NCBI GenBank assembly: GCA_905250115.1
Contig: CAJNOI010000122.1
Location: 97,340-161,339, forward strand
From: Adineta steineri
Lineage: Eukaryota; Rotifera; Eurotatoria; Adinetida; Adinetidae
Length of the DNA: 64,000 nucleotides
Reading direction: 5' to 3'
Position numbers and translations under genes: made by a program
Part shown: in pieces, positions 12,424-25,764 of the stretch
How the letters are laid out: each line of letters begins with the position of its first letter
Numbering within the stretch: position 1 is the first letter of the stretch
Notes under the pieces: model-generated
Seen by the model: only the letters and a program-made list of their open reading frames with translations
Database searches by the model: none
Told to the model about the DNA's origin: nothing

Positions 12424-15400
12424 ATGATACTTTTTGACTGTCTCAATGTTTGGTTGTTTATGCTGATTGTTAGACAAATAACAGGTACGAATTCGATAAA
12501 ATTATTTAACATCGCACTAAATTCAGCAGTTAGATTCTGAGTTTATGATGACGATTTCTATCCGTATTTGAGTCATAGTTCTATTATTTTTCACAGGTAT
12601 TTCGTACAATCAACCAAAACTTTGTGCAAATGCAACGTGGAACCAGACCGCTACAACTTTCGCCACAAGCACCTTGGTCGGCACACATCCTCTGGGTATT
12701 TTCGTCGATACAAACAATACTGTCTATGTAGCTGATAATACGGATGACAGGATTCTAATATGGTTTAATGGAAGTACTACACTTACTGGAAATATTTCAA
12801 GTGGTTTAAACACACCTAATCCTCTCTTCGTCACGGATAATGGTGATCTTTATGTTGGTAATGCCTACTCAAATTATCGAATTGACAAATGGGCATGGAA
12901 TATGACAGGTAGTGTTCCAGCAATGTATACATGTTCACAATGCTATGGTATTTTTGTGGATATTAACAATATGCTTTACTGCTCATTGTATTCTTATCAT
13001 CAAGTTATCTACAAATCATTGAATCAAAATTTAAATGTTTGGAGTAATGTCGCGGGTGTAAGTGGTGCAGCTGGGTCAACATCGACTACACTTAATGGTC
13101 CCGTGGGGATCTTTGTCGATATATACTTGAACTTGTATGTGGCTGATTTTGCAAACAATCGGATTCAAAAATTTGCATCAGGACAATTGAATGCAGTAAC
13201 AATACCAACAGGAGCCATCACACTCTATCGTCCAACTGGAGTTATACTTGATGGTGATGGATATGTTTTTATTGTTGACAATGGCAATAGTCGTATTATT
13301 GGTTCAGGACCTAACGGTTTTCGATGTGTAATGGCATGTTCCGGATCTGGTTCATCATCCAGTCAATTATCTTATCCACAAAGTATTAATTTTGACAGTT
13401 ACGGAAATATATTCGTCACTGATCAGTATAATAATAGAATTCAAAAAATTCTTTTATCATCAAACGTCTGTAGTAAGTATAAGGATATATTATGATAAAC
13501 GATTCTATTCATCCAAATAAAATTCCATTTTTTTAGATACAACCACAACAGCAACTACAGCTGCTGTTGGTATGTTATATATATCTTTCTTTTTCTATAT
13601 TGTAAAGAAACTATCTTTGTTTATAGCAACAACTATGACGAGCGTCATTCAAGCAACTACTACCTCAACACCTGTGTCTTTTTCAAACGGTAATGTGATG
13701 ACTGAGGAAGGGTGTGGGGTGGATGTGGGTGTGGATGCAAGATAGAGAAAAGACACCCACACCAACACCATACCCTCAGATAGTTATATAATTTGTACGT
13801 AACCAAATAAAAATAAAATTAATATTATTTTAGTTATATCATTCAATCAACCAAAATTTGGTGCCTATGCTACTTGGAATAGTAATGGAATTACTTTTGC
13901 AACTAATAGCACAGTTGGCACAAGTCCATATGGAATATTCATAGACACTAACAATACGGTTTATGTAGCCAATCGGGCAAACAATCAAATTCAAGTATGG
14001 TTATCAGGAAGTAGTATACCTACAAGAAATATTACCAGTGGTATTACTTCTCCATATAGTATCTTTGCTACAATCATTGGTGATATTTATGTCGATAATG
14101 GATATACAAATAATCGAGTCGATAAGTGGGCATCAAACCGAAATATAAGTAATTCCGTAATGCAGGTTCAGGATGCATGCTATGATCTCTTTATCGATGT
14201 TAATAATACTCTTTACTGTTCATTGTATACTGAACATCAAGTTGCTATAAAATCATTGAATGGCAATTCAAGTATGTGGATTGTTGCTGCTGGTACAGAA
14301 TGTTCTGGATCAACTTCGAATACACTTAACAATCCTCGTGGAATTTTTGTTGATACAAATCTCAATTTATATGTTGCAGATTGTGGAAACGATCGGGTGC
14401 AATTATTTCTATTTGGACAAGTAACAGCAATGACAGTAGCAGGAAGTACAGCTACTGGAACTATCTCACTTAATTGTCCTAGTGATGTTGCACTTGATGG
14501 TGATGGATATATTTTTATTGTAGACAGTGGTAATAATCGTATTATTGGTTCAGGACCTAATGGCTTTCGATGTATAATTGCATGTGCGTCTACCAGTGGT
14601 TCAGCATCCAATCAATTAAGTAATCCATCGACTTTTAGTTTTGATAGTTATGGAAATATATATGTTACGGATCAAAGTAATAATCGAGTACAAAAGTTTA
14701 TGTCAATACCAAATACTACTTATCGTAAGTATCTTATAGGGTAAAACATAATTTAACTATCGAGCTACATTTAATAAAGTTATTATTTCAGTTTATTGTC
14801 ATAAATGTATAGTTTTTCCTTTACATTAGATTCAGGACTAGTACGATTTTCTATATCAGTAGTATGATCAGTTTTAACTTTAAGACCATATCATATCGAG
14901 TTGAGATGAGTCATACTCAATGTAAGCATTGCAAAAAAGTGAAACGCCTTGATAATATCAGCTAAGTCTTGTTTGAAATGATTTCCCACATCATAACCGT
15001 CTCAAATATTTCTCATAGCTTTTAAGATGTTGATTTTAATCTAATATATTCTTTATTTATAGCTCTTTCTTTTAATCAACCAAACTTTTGTCCATCTACA
15101 ACTTGGTATACAGATGCTATTACGTTTGCTGATACCATTATAGCTAGTTCAAATATTTATGGTGTTTTTGTCAGTATTAATAACACTGTTTACGTTGCCA
15201 ATCAACTCAACAATGTAGTTTATGTGTTTATTGAAGGAAGTGTCATTCCTAACAAAAACATAACCGGTGGTTTAAATAGTCCACGTGCTGTCTATGCGAC
15301 ATTTTATGGTGATGTATACGTTGACAACGGTGCTAATAATGGTCAAATCAATAAATGGGGAATAAATGCCAATAGTAGTGTTAATGTTATGACAGTTAAT

Positions 15401-18400
15401 AACGGTGTCGAAGGGTTTTTTATCGATATTAGTAATACTCTTTATTGTTCAATAAGTTGGAGTCATCAAGTTGTTAAAAAATGGTTAAACGATAATGGGA
15501 CTACTTTTACTGTAGTAGCTGGTACAGGTTCTTCGGGTTCAGCTGCGAATCAGCTTAATTTACCTTCTGGACTCTTTGTTGATGTTCAATTTAATGTATA
15601 TGTTACAGATTGCAAAAACAATAGAGTTCAATTTTTTCCATCAGGGCAAATAATTGGAATAACTAAAGTTGGCAATGGTGCAACAGGAACCATTACACTT
15701 AACTGTCCACATGCTATTACTTTTGATGCTAATAGTTATATGTTCCTTATTGACTCTAATAATAATCGAATTATAGGATCAGGACCATATGGTTTTCGTT
15801 GTTTATTCGGTTGTACAACTAGTACTGGTTCTACAGCCAATCAATTAAATTCACCGCGAACTTTTGGTTTTGATAGTTATGGAAATCTTTTTGTCTCTGA
15901 TCAAGATAATAATCGAGTGCAGAAGTTCATTATAGCATCTAATTCATGCAGTAAGTTACTGTTGTTATTGTTTTCTTCTTTGAATATAATCAATCTATTT
16001 GTTTTAGGTTTGTCTTATAGTCAGCCAATATTTTGCTCAAGTGCATCATGGGCTGTAAATGCCGTAACTTTAGCTTCGAGTTCTATTGTTGGTTTATTAC
16101 CTTATGGTATTTTTATTGATGGAATAAATACTGTGTATGTAGCTAATCGAGTTAATAACACTATTTTAACATGGCCTCAATGGAGTACTGCATCGACAAG
16201 TAATACCTATAGTAATTTGAATAATCCATATAGTCTTTTTATGTCTATGACTGGTGATATTTATATTGATAATGGTTATTTATATGGTCGAGTCGATAAA
16301 TATACATTTAATACCTCAAATCGTGCTACTGTTATGAATGTTAATGGAAGTTGTTATGGTTTATTTATTGATATAAGTAATAATCTTTATTGTTCACTTA
16401 AAAATCTTCATCAAGTTGTTAAACTTTTACTTAATAATGGTACAACTATTCCGACAATTGCAGCCGGTAATGGTTCTGCTGGATCACTATCAAAAATGCT
16501 TAATTCTCCTCAAGGAATCTATGTTGATAGTAATTTAAACTTATATATTGCAGATTGTGCTAACAATCGTATTCAATTTGTTCAAGCTGGTCAGTTAGAT
16601 GGAGTGACAATCGTTGGTAATGGATCATCAGCAAATATTATACTCAACTACCCAACTGGAATTGTCCTTGATGCTAATGGTTATCTTTTTATTGTTGATA
16701 GTTATAATCATCGTATTGTTGGTTCAAGTTCTACTGGCTTTCGATGTATAGTGGGGTGTTCTGGAGGTGGTTCATCTGCGTCTAAATTGTCTTTTCCACA
16801 AAGTATGGCTTTTGATAGCTATGGAAATATATATGTTACTGATCGAAATAATAGTCGAGTGCAACAATTCACTCTTCAAATCAGCAACTGCAGTAAGTTT
16901 GTTTGTATATAATGGAACAGTATGAACCGTGAAATAATTCATGTGTTGACTTTAAAAAAAGAAAACAGCATGAGACGGCATCTTCCCTTGAGACTGATGA
17001 TATGTTTACCTTTCGAAAATAGTTTTTTTTACATTCTCGGAATAATAAATCTGCATAAAGCTGTGCGTTTTGTTGATTTTACATATTTTAGTTACAAATT
17101 AAGAAACTATAACAGAATCCCGCAAATGAGAATTACATGATGGTTGAATCGTTTGATTTCATACTACTGTTCTTAGTAAAAGTTTTCTCTAATTTCATTG
17201 AATAAAATACAAATCTTTTATATTTCAGCAATGCCATCCACCACCACCAGCACTACTACGAGTAGTACTACTACAAGCGACAGCAGTACTACCAGCACTA
17301 CTACAACTACTACTACCAGTAGTACTACAACGAGCAGCACCACTACGACCACTACTACCAGCAGTGAAAGTACTACAAGCAGCAGTACTACTACCACGAC
17401 TGCCAGCAGTACCTCAGCTAGTACTTCAAGTAGCACTGCAACGAGCAGTGACAGTATTACAAGTAGCACGACCACGACCACCAGCAGTAGTACTTCAAGT
17501 AGCACTACCACAACCACCAGCAGTACCTCAAGTAGCACTACTACCACCACCACCACCAGTACCACTACGAGCAGTAGCAGTAGCAGTACCACAAGTAGTA
17601 CTACCACTACCACTAGCAGTACCTCAAGTAGCACGACATCCGCAACAACTTCTCAAAGATTAAATATCAATGAAAGTAATAATATGAATAATATAAAAAA
17701 ATAAAGTTTATCGATTTTTCTTGTCTAAATTAGCTTGTTATTCACCGACGATTACATTAATTCCTGGACAATCATCTCTATCATCTCCAATTTCATATCG
17801 ACGTAGTCAAGATTTCTATACTATTTCAATGATTGAATTTAATTGTGATGGTTCACTTTCGACAACAAAAAAATGGACAGTAAAGAATTGTACTTCAACT
17901 AGTTGTTCGTTTGAAATTGTATTAAATGAAAAAGTTATGACAACATATAGTGAACTTTATATTCCAGCAAGAACTCTTGATTATGGTGTTTATCAACTAA
18001 CATTAACTGTGACAGTGATTGATTCACCGAATTTAAAATCATCATCTTCAGTTTATGTAAGAATAACTGCAACAGGTATAACAGCAAATCTCGTTCAATT
18101 AGGAACATCTATGGTAACACGAGGTGATCAACAGGATCTTTTACTTGATCCTGGAACATTTTCAGTTGATCCTGACGAAGATACATTTGATGCAACTGTA
18201 AGTTATATCCATAGGGGGAATATATTTAAGTAATTTTATTTTTATTTTTAATCATATAGAAATGGACATATACGTATTATTGTCGAATTTATGGTTTATA
18301 TAATTTCCCAAATGTACAAGGAATATTATTATCAATTGATAATTCAACAGTTGATCCTTACAATCCATCATGTTTGTCAAATCGATCCGGTAAAATTATT

Positions 18401-21400
18401 AATGAATATCTAATTCAATCATTTTTATTATTTTTTAAAAAGGAAATGGAACAAAATTGATATTCGGAAATTCAACTTTATCACCTAATTCATCTCTAAC
18501 AATTCTCGGTGGTTCACTTCAATCAAATCAAATCTATCAATTTATGGTTTATATGGAAAATCGAAAGAATTCTTCTATTCAAGCAACAGGTTATGTACTT
18601 GTTACAATTGAAGTGACTTATCCACAACTGATTGCTGTTGGGTAAATTATTTGTGAATTTTTAATTGAATTATCCTAATGACAAAATATTTATTTTAGTT
18701 GTGTAATATCAACAATGTGTGTTCCAAATCTTGAATTTCAACTTCTTAATCCAACAACACAAGTTGCTTTATTTACTATTTGTATTGGGACTTGTACAAA
18801 TCTTCAAAGTATTAAATGGAATATTTATCAAGGATCAGACAATTCAACATCTTCAAATTCTACTCAATGGACTTTATTTAATAATACGATTCTATATGAA
18901 AATATTTGGTTTTTTGGTAAAAATCTTGTTTTGTTAATTATTAGATATATTTATTGATTATTTTAGGTACAAATACAAGTAATTTCACAGCAACAGATCA
19001 ATTATTTCTTAATAATTTTCAAATAAGTCTTTGGCGTTTTGAAGTTGTTTATACATTTCTATCCGCAATAAGTACAAGTGCATTGAATTTTATTATTAAT
19101 CAACCACCTGCAAATGGTTCGTGCTCAATCAATCCTCTTAGTGGTACTATAACTACTTTATTCACTATTGAGTGTCCAAATTGGTATGATGTCGATGGAA
19201 TGCAAGATTATTCGTTATATAGTATGTTTTATTTTCACTACTAACTGACTTTTGTACTTCGTTATTTTAGCATGGACAACAGACATATCACAACGAACAA
19301 TAATTGCATTTTCATCAGAATATAATTTTCAAGTTCGATTACCAGCTGGTGATAATGAAACTTCATTACTCAATCTTGTTGTTCATGTTCGAGATCTTGT
19401 GGGTTCTGTTACACAAGTGAATATAACTTCTGTTAATATTATTGCAGATTTGGCAACAATTAATGATTTAATTAATAAAATAATAAATTCATCAAATACA
19501 ATAACAAATAATCCAATTGTTCGATTACTTTCAAGTGGAAATCAAAATGTTGTTGGACAAATGATCATTTCATTATCACAAGAACTCAATCAAATGAATA
19601 GTGAAAATTTAGATAATGCTATATCGAGTAAATATCCATATTCAATTTATCAGAAATAATTAAGATAAATTTTGTTTTAGATGGAATACCAGCTGTAAAC
19701 ATTTCAGTATCACCATTAAGAAGTCAAAGATTACAACAAGTAATTGAATTTAATAAATTTTATTCGATTTACTTTCTATATAAAATAGATTTCAATACCA
19801 ATGAATGAATCAGCTTTGATTGACTACAATATAGAATTAAATTCTCTATCAAATGTTCGAGATTATCTAGTACCATTTCTAACTAATCTTCTCATAACAA
19901 CATCAAATAGTATTATATTGCAATCAACATCATTAGCTCAATTGACTCAAGCAACAAATCAATTAACACGGAATACTTTAGTAAAATTATAAAAAATATT
20001 TTTGTTGAAGATTTTTAAATAATTCTAGATGCTTGTATCAAATCGATGTTATGAATTATCTGCTGCTTTATATTCAATGTTTGAAAGAATATCATATGAA
20101 GATGCTCAATCAGCATCAAATCAACTTTTTCAATGTGCTTCAAATATTTTAAACGTAAAATATAGGAAATCAGTATTGTCACCTCTCTATGAAACTCTTG
20201 ATGATTTTAGGGTGTGAATGGGCCATTACAAGGACGAACAGATGTACTTGATTTGGATTATTCTCGAGCAAATGCCATATCTACTGATTATGATACTAAT
20301 CTTGAATCTGAATGGTCAAATTTAAGTAAGATCTTTTAAATGTTTAATTATTATTGAATTTTGATTATTTAAAAGATTTATTTTCTGATGGAAATGATTT
20401 TTCTATTGAAACAATCGAAAAAAATCGAAATATTTATTATCAAAAACAGTTAGCTAATCAAATCAATAGTCAAGTAACACAAATGATATCATTATTAACT
20501 TCTTCATTAAATATTCATATAAATATCGGTCAAAAGTATCTAATGAATACATCCCAATCATTTGTATCATTAGAAACTATATCAATTGAATCACTCAAAG
20601 ATAGACTTGTGAAACAAGTTGAAAATGCTCAGTTTAATATTCCATTAGATTTTATTTTAAATACAACGTCTAATTCTTCAATTTCACTTCGAGTAATTTT
20701 CTGCACTTTGAATCATTTTTTATTAAATTATTTCTGTTTTATTCAGTCAAGAGTAGATCCACTTGCCTCATTTGGAAATTTTCAAAATACAAATCTTTCA
20801 AGATCAATTTCACTTTCAATTATTGATCAAAATGGAAATGAGGTTTCTTTTGAAGCTCATCAAAATAATTCAATACAATTGATTATTCCTCGTGATCCAA
20901 ATGTATTAATTCCATCAATGTATTTGCAAAATGTTACATCGATAGATTCAACTATCAATAATTTATTATTTAATTATCATTATATTAATATAACAAGTTC
21001 ACTTCCGATTTCAGTTCACTTTGAAATTCATTCTTTAAATAGAAGTCTTGCTTATTTATTTATTTATAAATTTGATCAAACACCACAATTAAATAGTTCA
21101 ATTAATATTATTGATGGATGGGCAATTTTTTGTCCTTTCAGTATGTATTCTTTTCTTTCACAATCACCTAGATTTCTTTACTGTAATTATAGATTTAACC
21201 AATGATGATACATATCGATATTTTATTGATAATCAACTAACACCTACTCATCAATCATTAATATTTGGAATAAGAGAATTAAATTCAACAGAAATGAATA
21301 ATTATTGTTTAAATAATTCTTCAATAAATACGTCTTTACCAATCACCAATGAACCATTTAATTTTGCGTCAAACTATGAACTTCGTATATATACATCAGG

Positions 21401-24400
21401 TTGTTATTATCTTGATGAAAATAATCAATGGAAATCAGATGGATTAACAGTTGGCCCTTTGACAAATCTCTATGAAACGGAATGTCTTTCAACTCATTTA
21501 ACGACATTTGCTGGTGGTTTTATTGTTTTACCTGCACCAATTAATTGGAGTTATGTTTTTGCAAATGCTGATTTTACGAAAAATAAAACAGTTTATTTAA
21601 CAGTGATATTTACTTCAATAGTTTATATTATTTTAATGATTTATGCACGTTTTAAAGACAAGAAAGATTTTGAAAAAGTAAACTAAATCATTGTTTCATA
21701 TATTTCATAAAATCAAAATTTGTGACTTATTTTAGTTGGGAGTAACACCATTGGCTGATAATAATAAATCTGATCATTATTATTATCAAATTCTTGTTTT
21801 TACTGGTCAAAGAACAAATGCTGGAACAGATTCAAAAGTAATATAGTACAAAGAAAAAATTATTTTAATGAAACTTTTCTTTCTTTCTGCAAGGTTTATT
21901 TTGTTTTATCGGGTGATGATGATCAAACACAAATTCGATTATTTTCTGATCCTCATCGGAAAATTTTTCAACGTGGTGACATTGATTCTTTTATTATTGC
22001 CGTCCCAAAGTAAAATTTTTTTTTCAAAGATTTTATTTAAAATGAATATATAGATCATTGGGTTTATTAAATTATATTCGTATCTGGCATGATAATTCAG
22101 GTGAAGGTTCTTCTGCATCATGGTATTTAAAATATATTATTGTTCGAGATTTACAAACGATGGATAAATCTTATTTTATTTGTCAACAATGGTTTGCAGT
22201 TGAAAAAGATGATGGACGAGTAAGTCGTGTAATTGAAAACATACTATTCCTTATTTTTGTGTTCAATTTAGATTGAACGAACTTTACCAATTGCTAGTGA
22301 GACAGAAAAACAAAAATTTTCATATGTATTATCAAAAAAAGCTTATCATAGTATTTCCGATGGTCATTTATGGTTTTCAATATTTTCTCGTCCACCATCG
22401 AATAAGTTTACACGTGTTCAACGATGTACTTGTTGTTTTGTTTTACTTTTTACTTCAATGTTAATTAATATAATGTATTATGATTTATCAAATGAAGCGA
22501 AAGCATCAAGTAAAGCACATAGTGGTGCTTTATCAATTGGTCCTTTTTATATAGCACCACAACAGGTATATATTGATTTTTATAGCACAAAATTGAAAAT
22601 TCCGGAGTTGTATATATTTAAGATTGGAATTGGTATAATGGTCGAATTATTTACATTAATTCCAAGTCTCTTAATTGTTCAATTCTTTCGGCGTATTCGA
22701 CCTCATCAACAAGTTTCACGATTACGTGAAGCATTATATAAGATGAAACCATCTCAAAAAACGTTCGTATAAATTTCTACATACATTTATCGGCACTCAC
22801 ATTCTTAATTATAGTAGTTCGGAAGATATCTCTGCAATTAAGAAAAAAAAATCTTCAATAACATTTCCTTGGTGGTGTTTATTTATTGCTTATGGTCTTT
22901 CAATGATAATTATTGCTGTTTCAACATTTTTCATCGTTGTTCGAGGAATTGAATTTGGTGATGTTAAAACTCAACAATGGTTAACATCTGTTCTTACTGG
23001 TTTTTTCTCATCGGTTATTCTTACTCAACCTATTAAAGTATATCTTCTAGTTTCTTTTAACCTATATTTTTAAAATATATTTCATTGAAGATTATATGTC
23101 TGGCTATATTCTTTATATGTTTTTGTCCAAATTCAAATAATGAAAAAGAAACAAGTGAATATATCAATGAAGATGATGATAAATTTAATTTATCTAATGA
23201 TGAAGATTATCTTCATTCACCGGAGGTTTGTTTCCTTTTAGAATTTCATTGAAAAATAAATTTTCCATTTATAGTATCAATCATTATTTTCTCCTCAATC
23301 TCGAAAAAGTATTAATCGTCTAAATGAAAATGAAATTGCTTATGCTCGTGATCAACGTTTAAAAGAAATTCAAATGTGGAAAATTATTCGAGAGTTCCTG
23401 ATTAATTTGATATTTGCAATATTAATTTTTGTCATCACTTATTCAGATCGTGAACAACATAGTTTCTTCCAAGTCAATCATTTACGAGCTTATTTTCTCA
23501 ATCAAAGACAAACTACAGTTGATTATACTAAAGTTTGTTGTTCTTTTCTTGTATTGAAATAAATTTTGTTTTTTTTTCTAGATCAATACAATCGATGAAT
23601 ATTGGTATTGGTTAGAAAATAGTTTTGTTTCAAATATTCGTGCACAACCATGGTATAATGGAGATATTCCACAATATTTAAATGGATTTTTAAATGATAA
23701 ATCTAATCGATTCATTGGTTGGGCAACCATGAGACAATTACGTGTTAAATCAGAATTATGTCCCGATCAACGTATTATTTCAATATGTGAAGATAGTTAT
23801 ACTTTTTCCAATGAAGAAACACAATTATTTGAACCAGGATGGACAACAAATGCAACGACCGAAGAATTCAGTCCATCAGTGATAAAAGCATTTAACTATA
23901 CTACGAGTGATGAATTAGATACATATTCGTATATAGGTGAATTTGGAACATATAGCGGAGGTGGTTATGTCTATGAATTTCGCGGTCGTTTATCTGATAT
24001 GAAAACAAATTTATCTACACTTCATCAATTAGATTGGATTGATGAGAAAACAAGAGCTGTTTTTATTCAACTAACATTATATAATCCAAGTGTTCAATTA
24101 TTAACTGCAGTTACTTTACTTGCTGAATTTTTACCAACAGGTGGTGTTTATACAACAGCTCGTTTCGAACCAATTAATTTCTACAGTAATTCACTCTTTA
24201 TCTTTTATTTCAAAAGATCAATAAATTTTTGTTTTTTAAATTTAGCATTTACATCATTATTACAATTAGTTTGTACAATTCTTTATATATTTTTTATTAT
24301 TTATTTTATGATCATTGAAATTCGATTATTATTTGAATTAAGATTAAAATATTTTCATCAATTTTGGTCCATAATTCAATTAGGTATCATTGGTTGTTCA

Positions 24401-25365
24401 TTGGGAAGTATTGGAGTTTATTTTTGGCGTTTTCAAGAAGCTAATCGTATCGGTCAGTTATTTGAACAAACCAACGGATATGTTTATATAAATTTACAAC
24501 TTGCCATTTATGTCAATGATATTTTAACATTTCTTCTTGGTTTTTGTTTATTTTTTGGAATGATAAGATTTGTTCGTTTATTTCGTTTTAATCAACGAAT
24601 ATCTTTATTTTCTGAAACATTAAAATATTGTGCAAAGGAACTGATTTCATTTTCAATAATGTTTGCAATTATATTTATATCATTTCTTAGTTTATTTTAT
24701 TTATTATTTGTATCAAAACTTTCATCATGTTCAAGTTTATTAGCAACTGCTCAAATGCTATTTGAAATGACATTGATGAAATTTGATGCATCAGAAATAA
24801 TTGGAGCTGATGCTTTTCTTGGTCCATTCTGTTTTACGTTATTTATTCTTCTCGTTGTTTTTGTTTGTTTAAGTATGTTTTTTTCAATAATTATTGATAG
24901 TTTTCATCATGCGAAAGACAATCAAAAAGAAGATCAAGTTATGTTATCATTTATGGTAAAGAAATTTTTACGATGGACAGGTATGTAGATTTATATGATT
25001 TATTCAGATCAGTTGAGATTTCATTGGTATCTTGAGGATGTGGGTGAATGTGAGTATGATAAAAGAGAAGATTTCGACACTTACTCTCAAGATTGATGTA
25101 TCTCAGTATAAGATAGTTGTCTATTAATATTTTAGGTTTGAACAAATTAAATCAATCAGAAATTCAAGAAGAACGAGATTGTCGAATGCGTTCACAATAT
25201 ATTGATCCAATTGAAAATTTTTCTAATAGAATTGATCAATTACTAGAAGCAGTCAACAGAGTATGTTGATATGTATTTTATTTTTATCTGAAATTATTTG
25301 CTGTTTTTTAGATTTATATTAATCAAAAAATCGAATTATCAAGACTGGAGAAAGCTGGACTCTAA
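12424..25365 (+). CDS. NHL-propeller polycystin-1-like receptor/channel (multi-exon)
   Basis: One gene of roughly 30 exons. Exon 1 (12424-12484) encodes a signal peptide and ends in phase 1. NHL propeller exons follow: 12597-13472, 13834-14724, 15063-15950, 16008-16892, with two tiny Thr-rich exons at 13537-13569 and 13627-13689. Exon 17229-17675 is an uninterrupted Ser/Thr stalk. From 17734 the REJ region starts (CYSPTITLIPG; NCDGSLS; KWTVKNC; IPARTLDYGVYQLTL). A GPS motif with CLSTHLTTFAGG lies at ~21480-21515, where autocleavage would fall between Leu and Thr. Then come TM1 (~21580), PLAT (~21740-22220; YYQILVFTG, IRIWHDNSG), the TM2-5 block, the polycystin extracellular domain (INTIDEYWYWLE, ~23580-24190) and the PKD channel (FHQFWSIIQLG to FSIIIDSFHHAKDNQ, ~24340-24950). 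The end is a coiled coil (EERDCRMRSQY to LEKAGL). REJ-GPS-PLAT-channel is the polycystin-1 family order; the NHL ectodomain is unusual. Every splice I traced keeps frame. Confidence 0.85.
12597..13472 (+). other. NHL propeller exon A1 of the polycystin-type gene
   Basis: 876 bp, phase 1 at both ends. It opens with SYNQPKLCANATWN and contains six NHL-like blades such as GIFVDTNNTVYVADNTDDRI and GIFVDIYLNLYVADFANNRI. The IIGSGPNGFRC segment near the end recurs in all copies. Confidence 0.85.
13702..13779. repeat. TG-rich element, copy 4, inside an intron
   Basis: CTGAGGAAGGGTGTGG on the left pairs with CACCATACCCTCAG on the right. It makes up over half of the 144-bp intron 13690-13833. Confidence 0.65.
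13834..14724 (+). other. NHL propeller exon A2 of the polycystin-type gene
   Basis: 891 bp, phase 1 at both ends, opening with ISFNQPKFGAYATWNSNGIT. Blades include GIFIDTNNTVYVANRANNQI and GIFVDTNLNLYVADCGNDRV. Confidence 0.85.
15063..15950 (+). other. NHL propeller exon A3 of the polycystin-type gene
   Basis: 888 bp, phase 1 at both ends, opening with LSFNQPNFCPSTTW. The following intron (15951-16007, GTAAGT to TTTTAG) is 57 bp, a multiple of three and stop-free, so unspliced RNA would still be translated through it. Confidence 0.85.
16008..16892 (+). other. NHL propeller exon A4 of the polycystin-type gene
   Basis: 885 bp, phase 1 at both ends, opening with LSYSQPIFCSSASW. Blades include GIFIDGINTVYVANRVNNTI and GIYVDSNLNLYIADCANNRI. 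Confidence 0.85.
17229..17675 (+). repeat. Ser/Thr codon repeat encoding a mucin-like stalk
   Basis: About 420 bp of ACT/ACC/AGC/AGT codons inside one exon of the polycystin-type gene, with the frame kept throughout. A rigid, probably O-glycosylated spacer between the propellers and the REJ region is the likely role. The long frames on the other strand and in the +1 frame are shadows of the repeat. Confidence 0.85.
25029..25093. repeat. TG-rich element, copy 5, inside an intron
   Basis: TCTTGAGGATGTGGGTG on the left and a degraded CACTTACTCTCAAGA on the right. It fills the middle of the 24982-25134 intron of the polycystin-type gene. Confidence 0.65.
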
Positions 25366-25434
25366 AAACTATGCTTTAAAAAAGACTAATATTTATATAA
25401 TCAACTCTAAATAAATTTTCAGACTTGTGTTCGA

Positions 25435-25628
25435 AATAAATCTTTAAATTTGATCATATGTTTTATTTCTGTAACATAGAANNNNNNNNNNNNNNNNNNN
25501 NNNNNNNNNNNNNNNNNNNNNNNNNNNNNNNNNNNNNNNNNNNNNNNNNNNNNNNNNNNNNNNNNNNNNNNNNNNNNNNNNAATAAATCTTTAAATTTGA
25601 TCATATGTTTTATTTCTGTAACATAGAA
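25435..25628. repeat. 47-bp direct repeat flanking a 100-N assembly gap
   Basis: 25435-25481 and 25582-25628 are identical over 47 bp, beginning AATAAATCTTTAAATTTG, with exactly 100 N between them. This suggests overlapping contig ends that a scaffolder failed to merge, or a tandem duplication. Confidence 0.85.
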
Positions 25629-25714
25629 ATGCACGGTTTTCATTCTTGAAGAAATATGAAAAATCGGTGATGATATAGATGAATTTTGTTTTGTTACTGT
25701 TTCCTTTTGCTATT

Positions 25715-25764
25715 AAGGGTGTGGATGTGGATACTGTATTCACCTAGCACACACACCCACACCT
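25715..25764. repeat. TG-rich element, copy 6
   Basis: AAGGGTGTGGATGTGG faces ACACACACCCACACCT. Confidence 0.5.

Noticed and set aside
13834-14724. Apparent frameshift at the start of NHL exon A2
   Set aside because: On recounting the bases the exon starts at 13834 and stays in frame; the shift was a counting error.
17218-17663. Leu/Val-rich minus-strand frame and Pro/Val-rich +1 frame
   Set aside because: Both are readings of the Ser/Thr codon repeat inside the polycystin-type gene; the Ser/Thr frame is the one that splices in phase on both sides.
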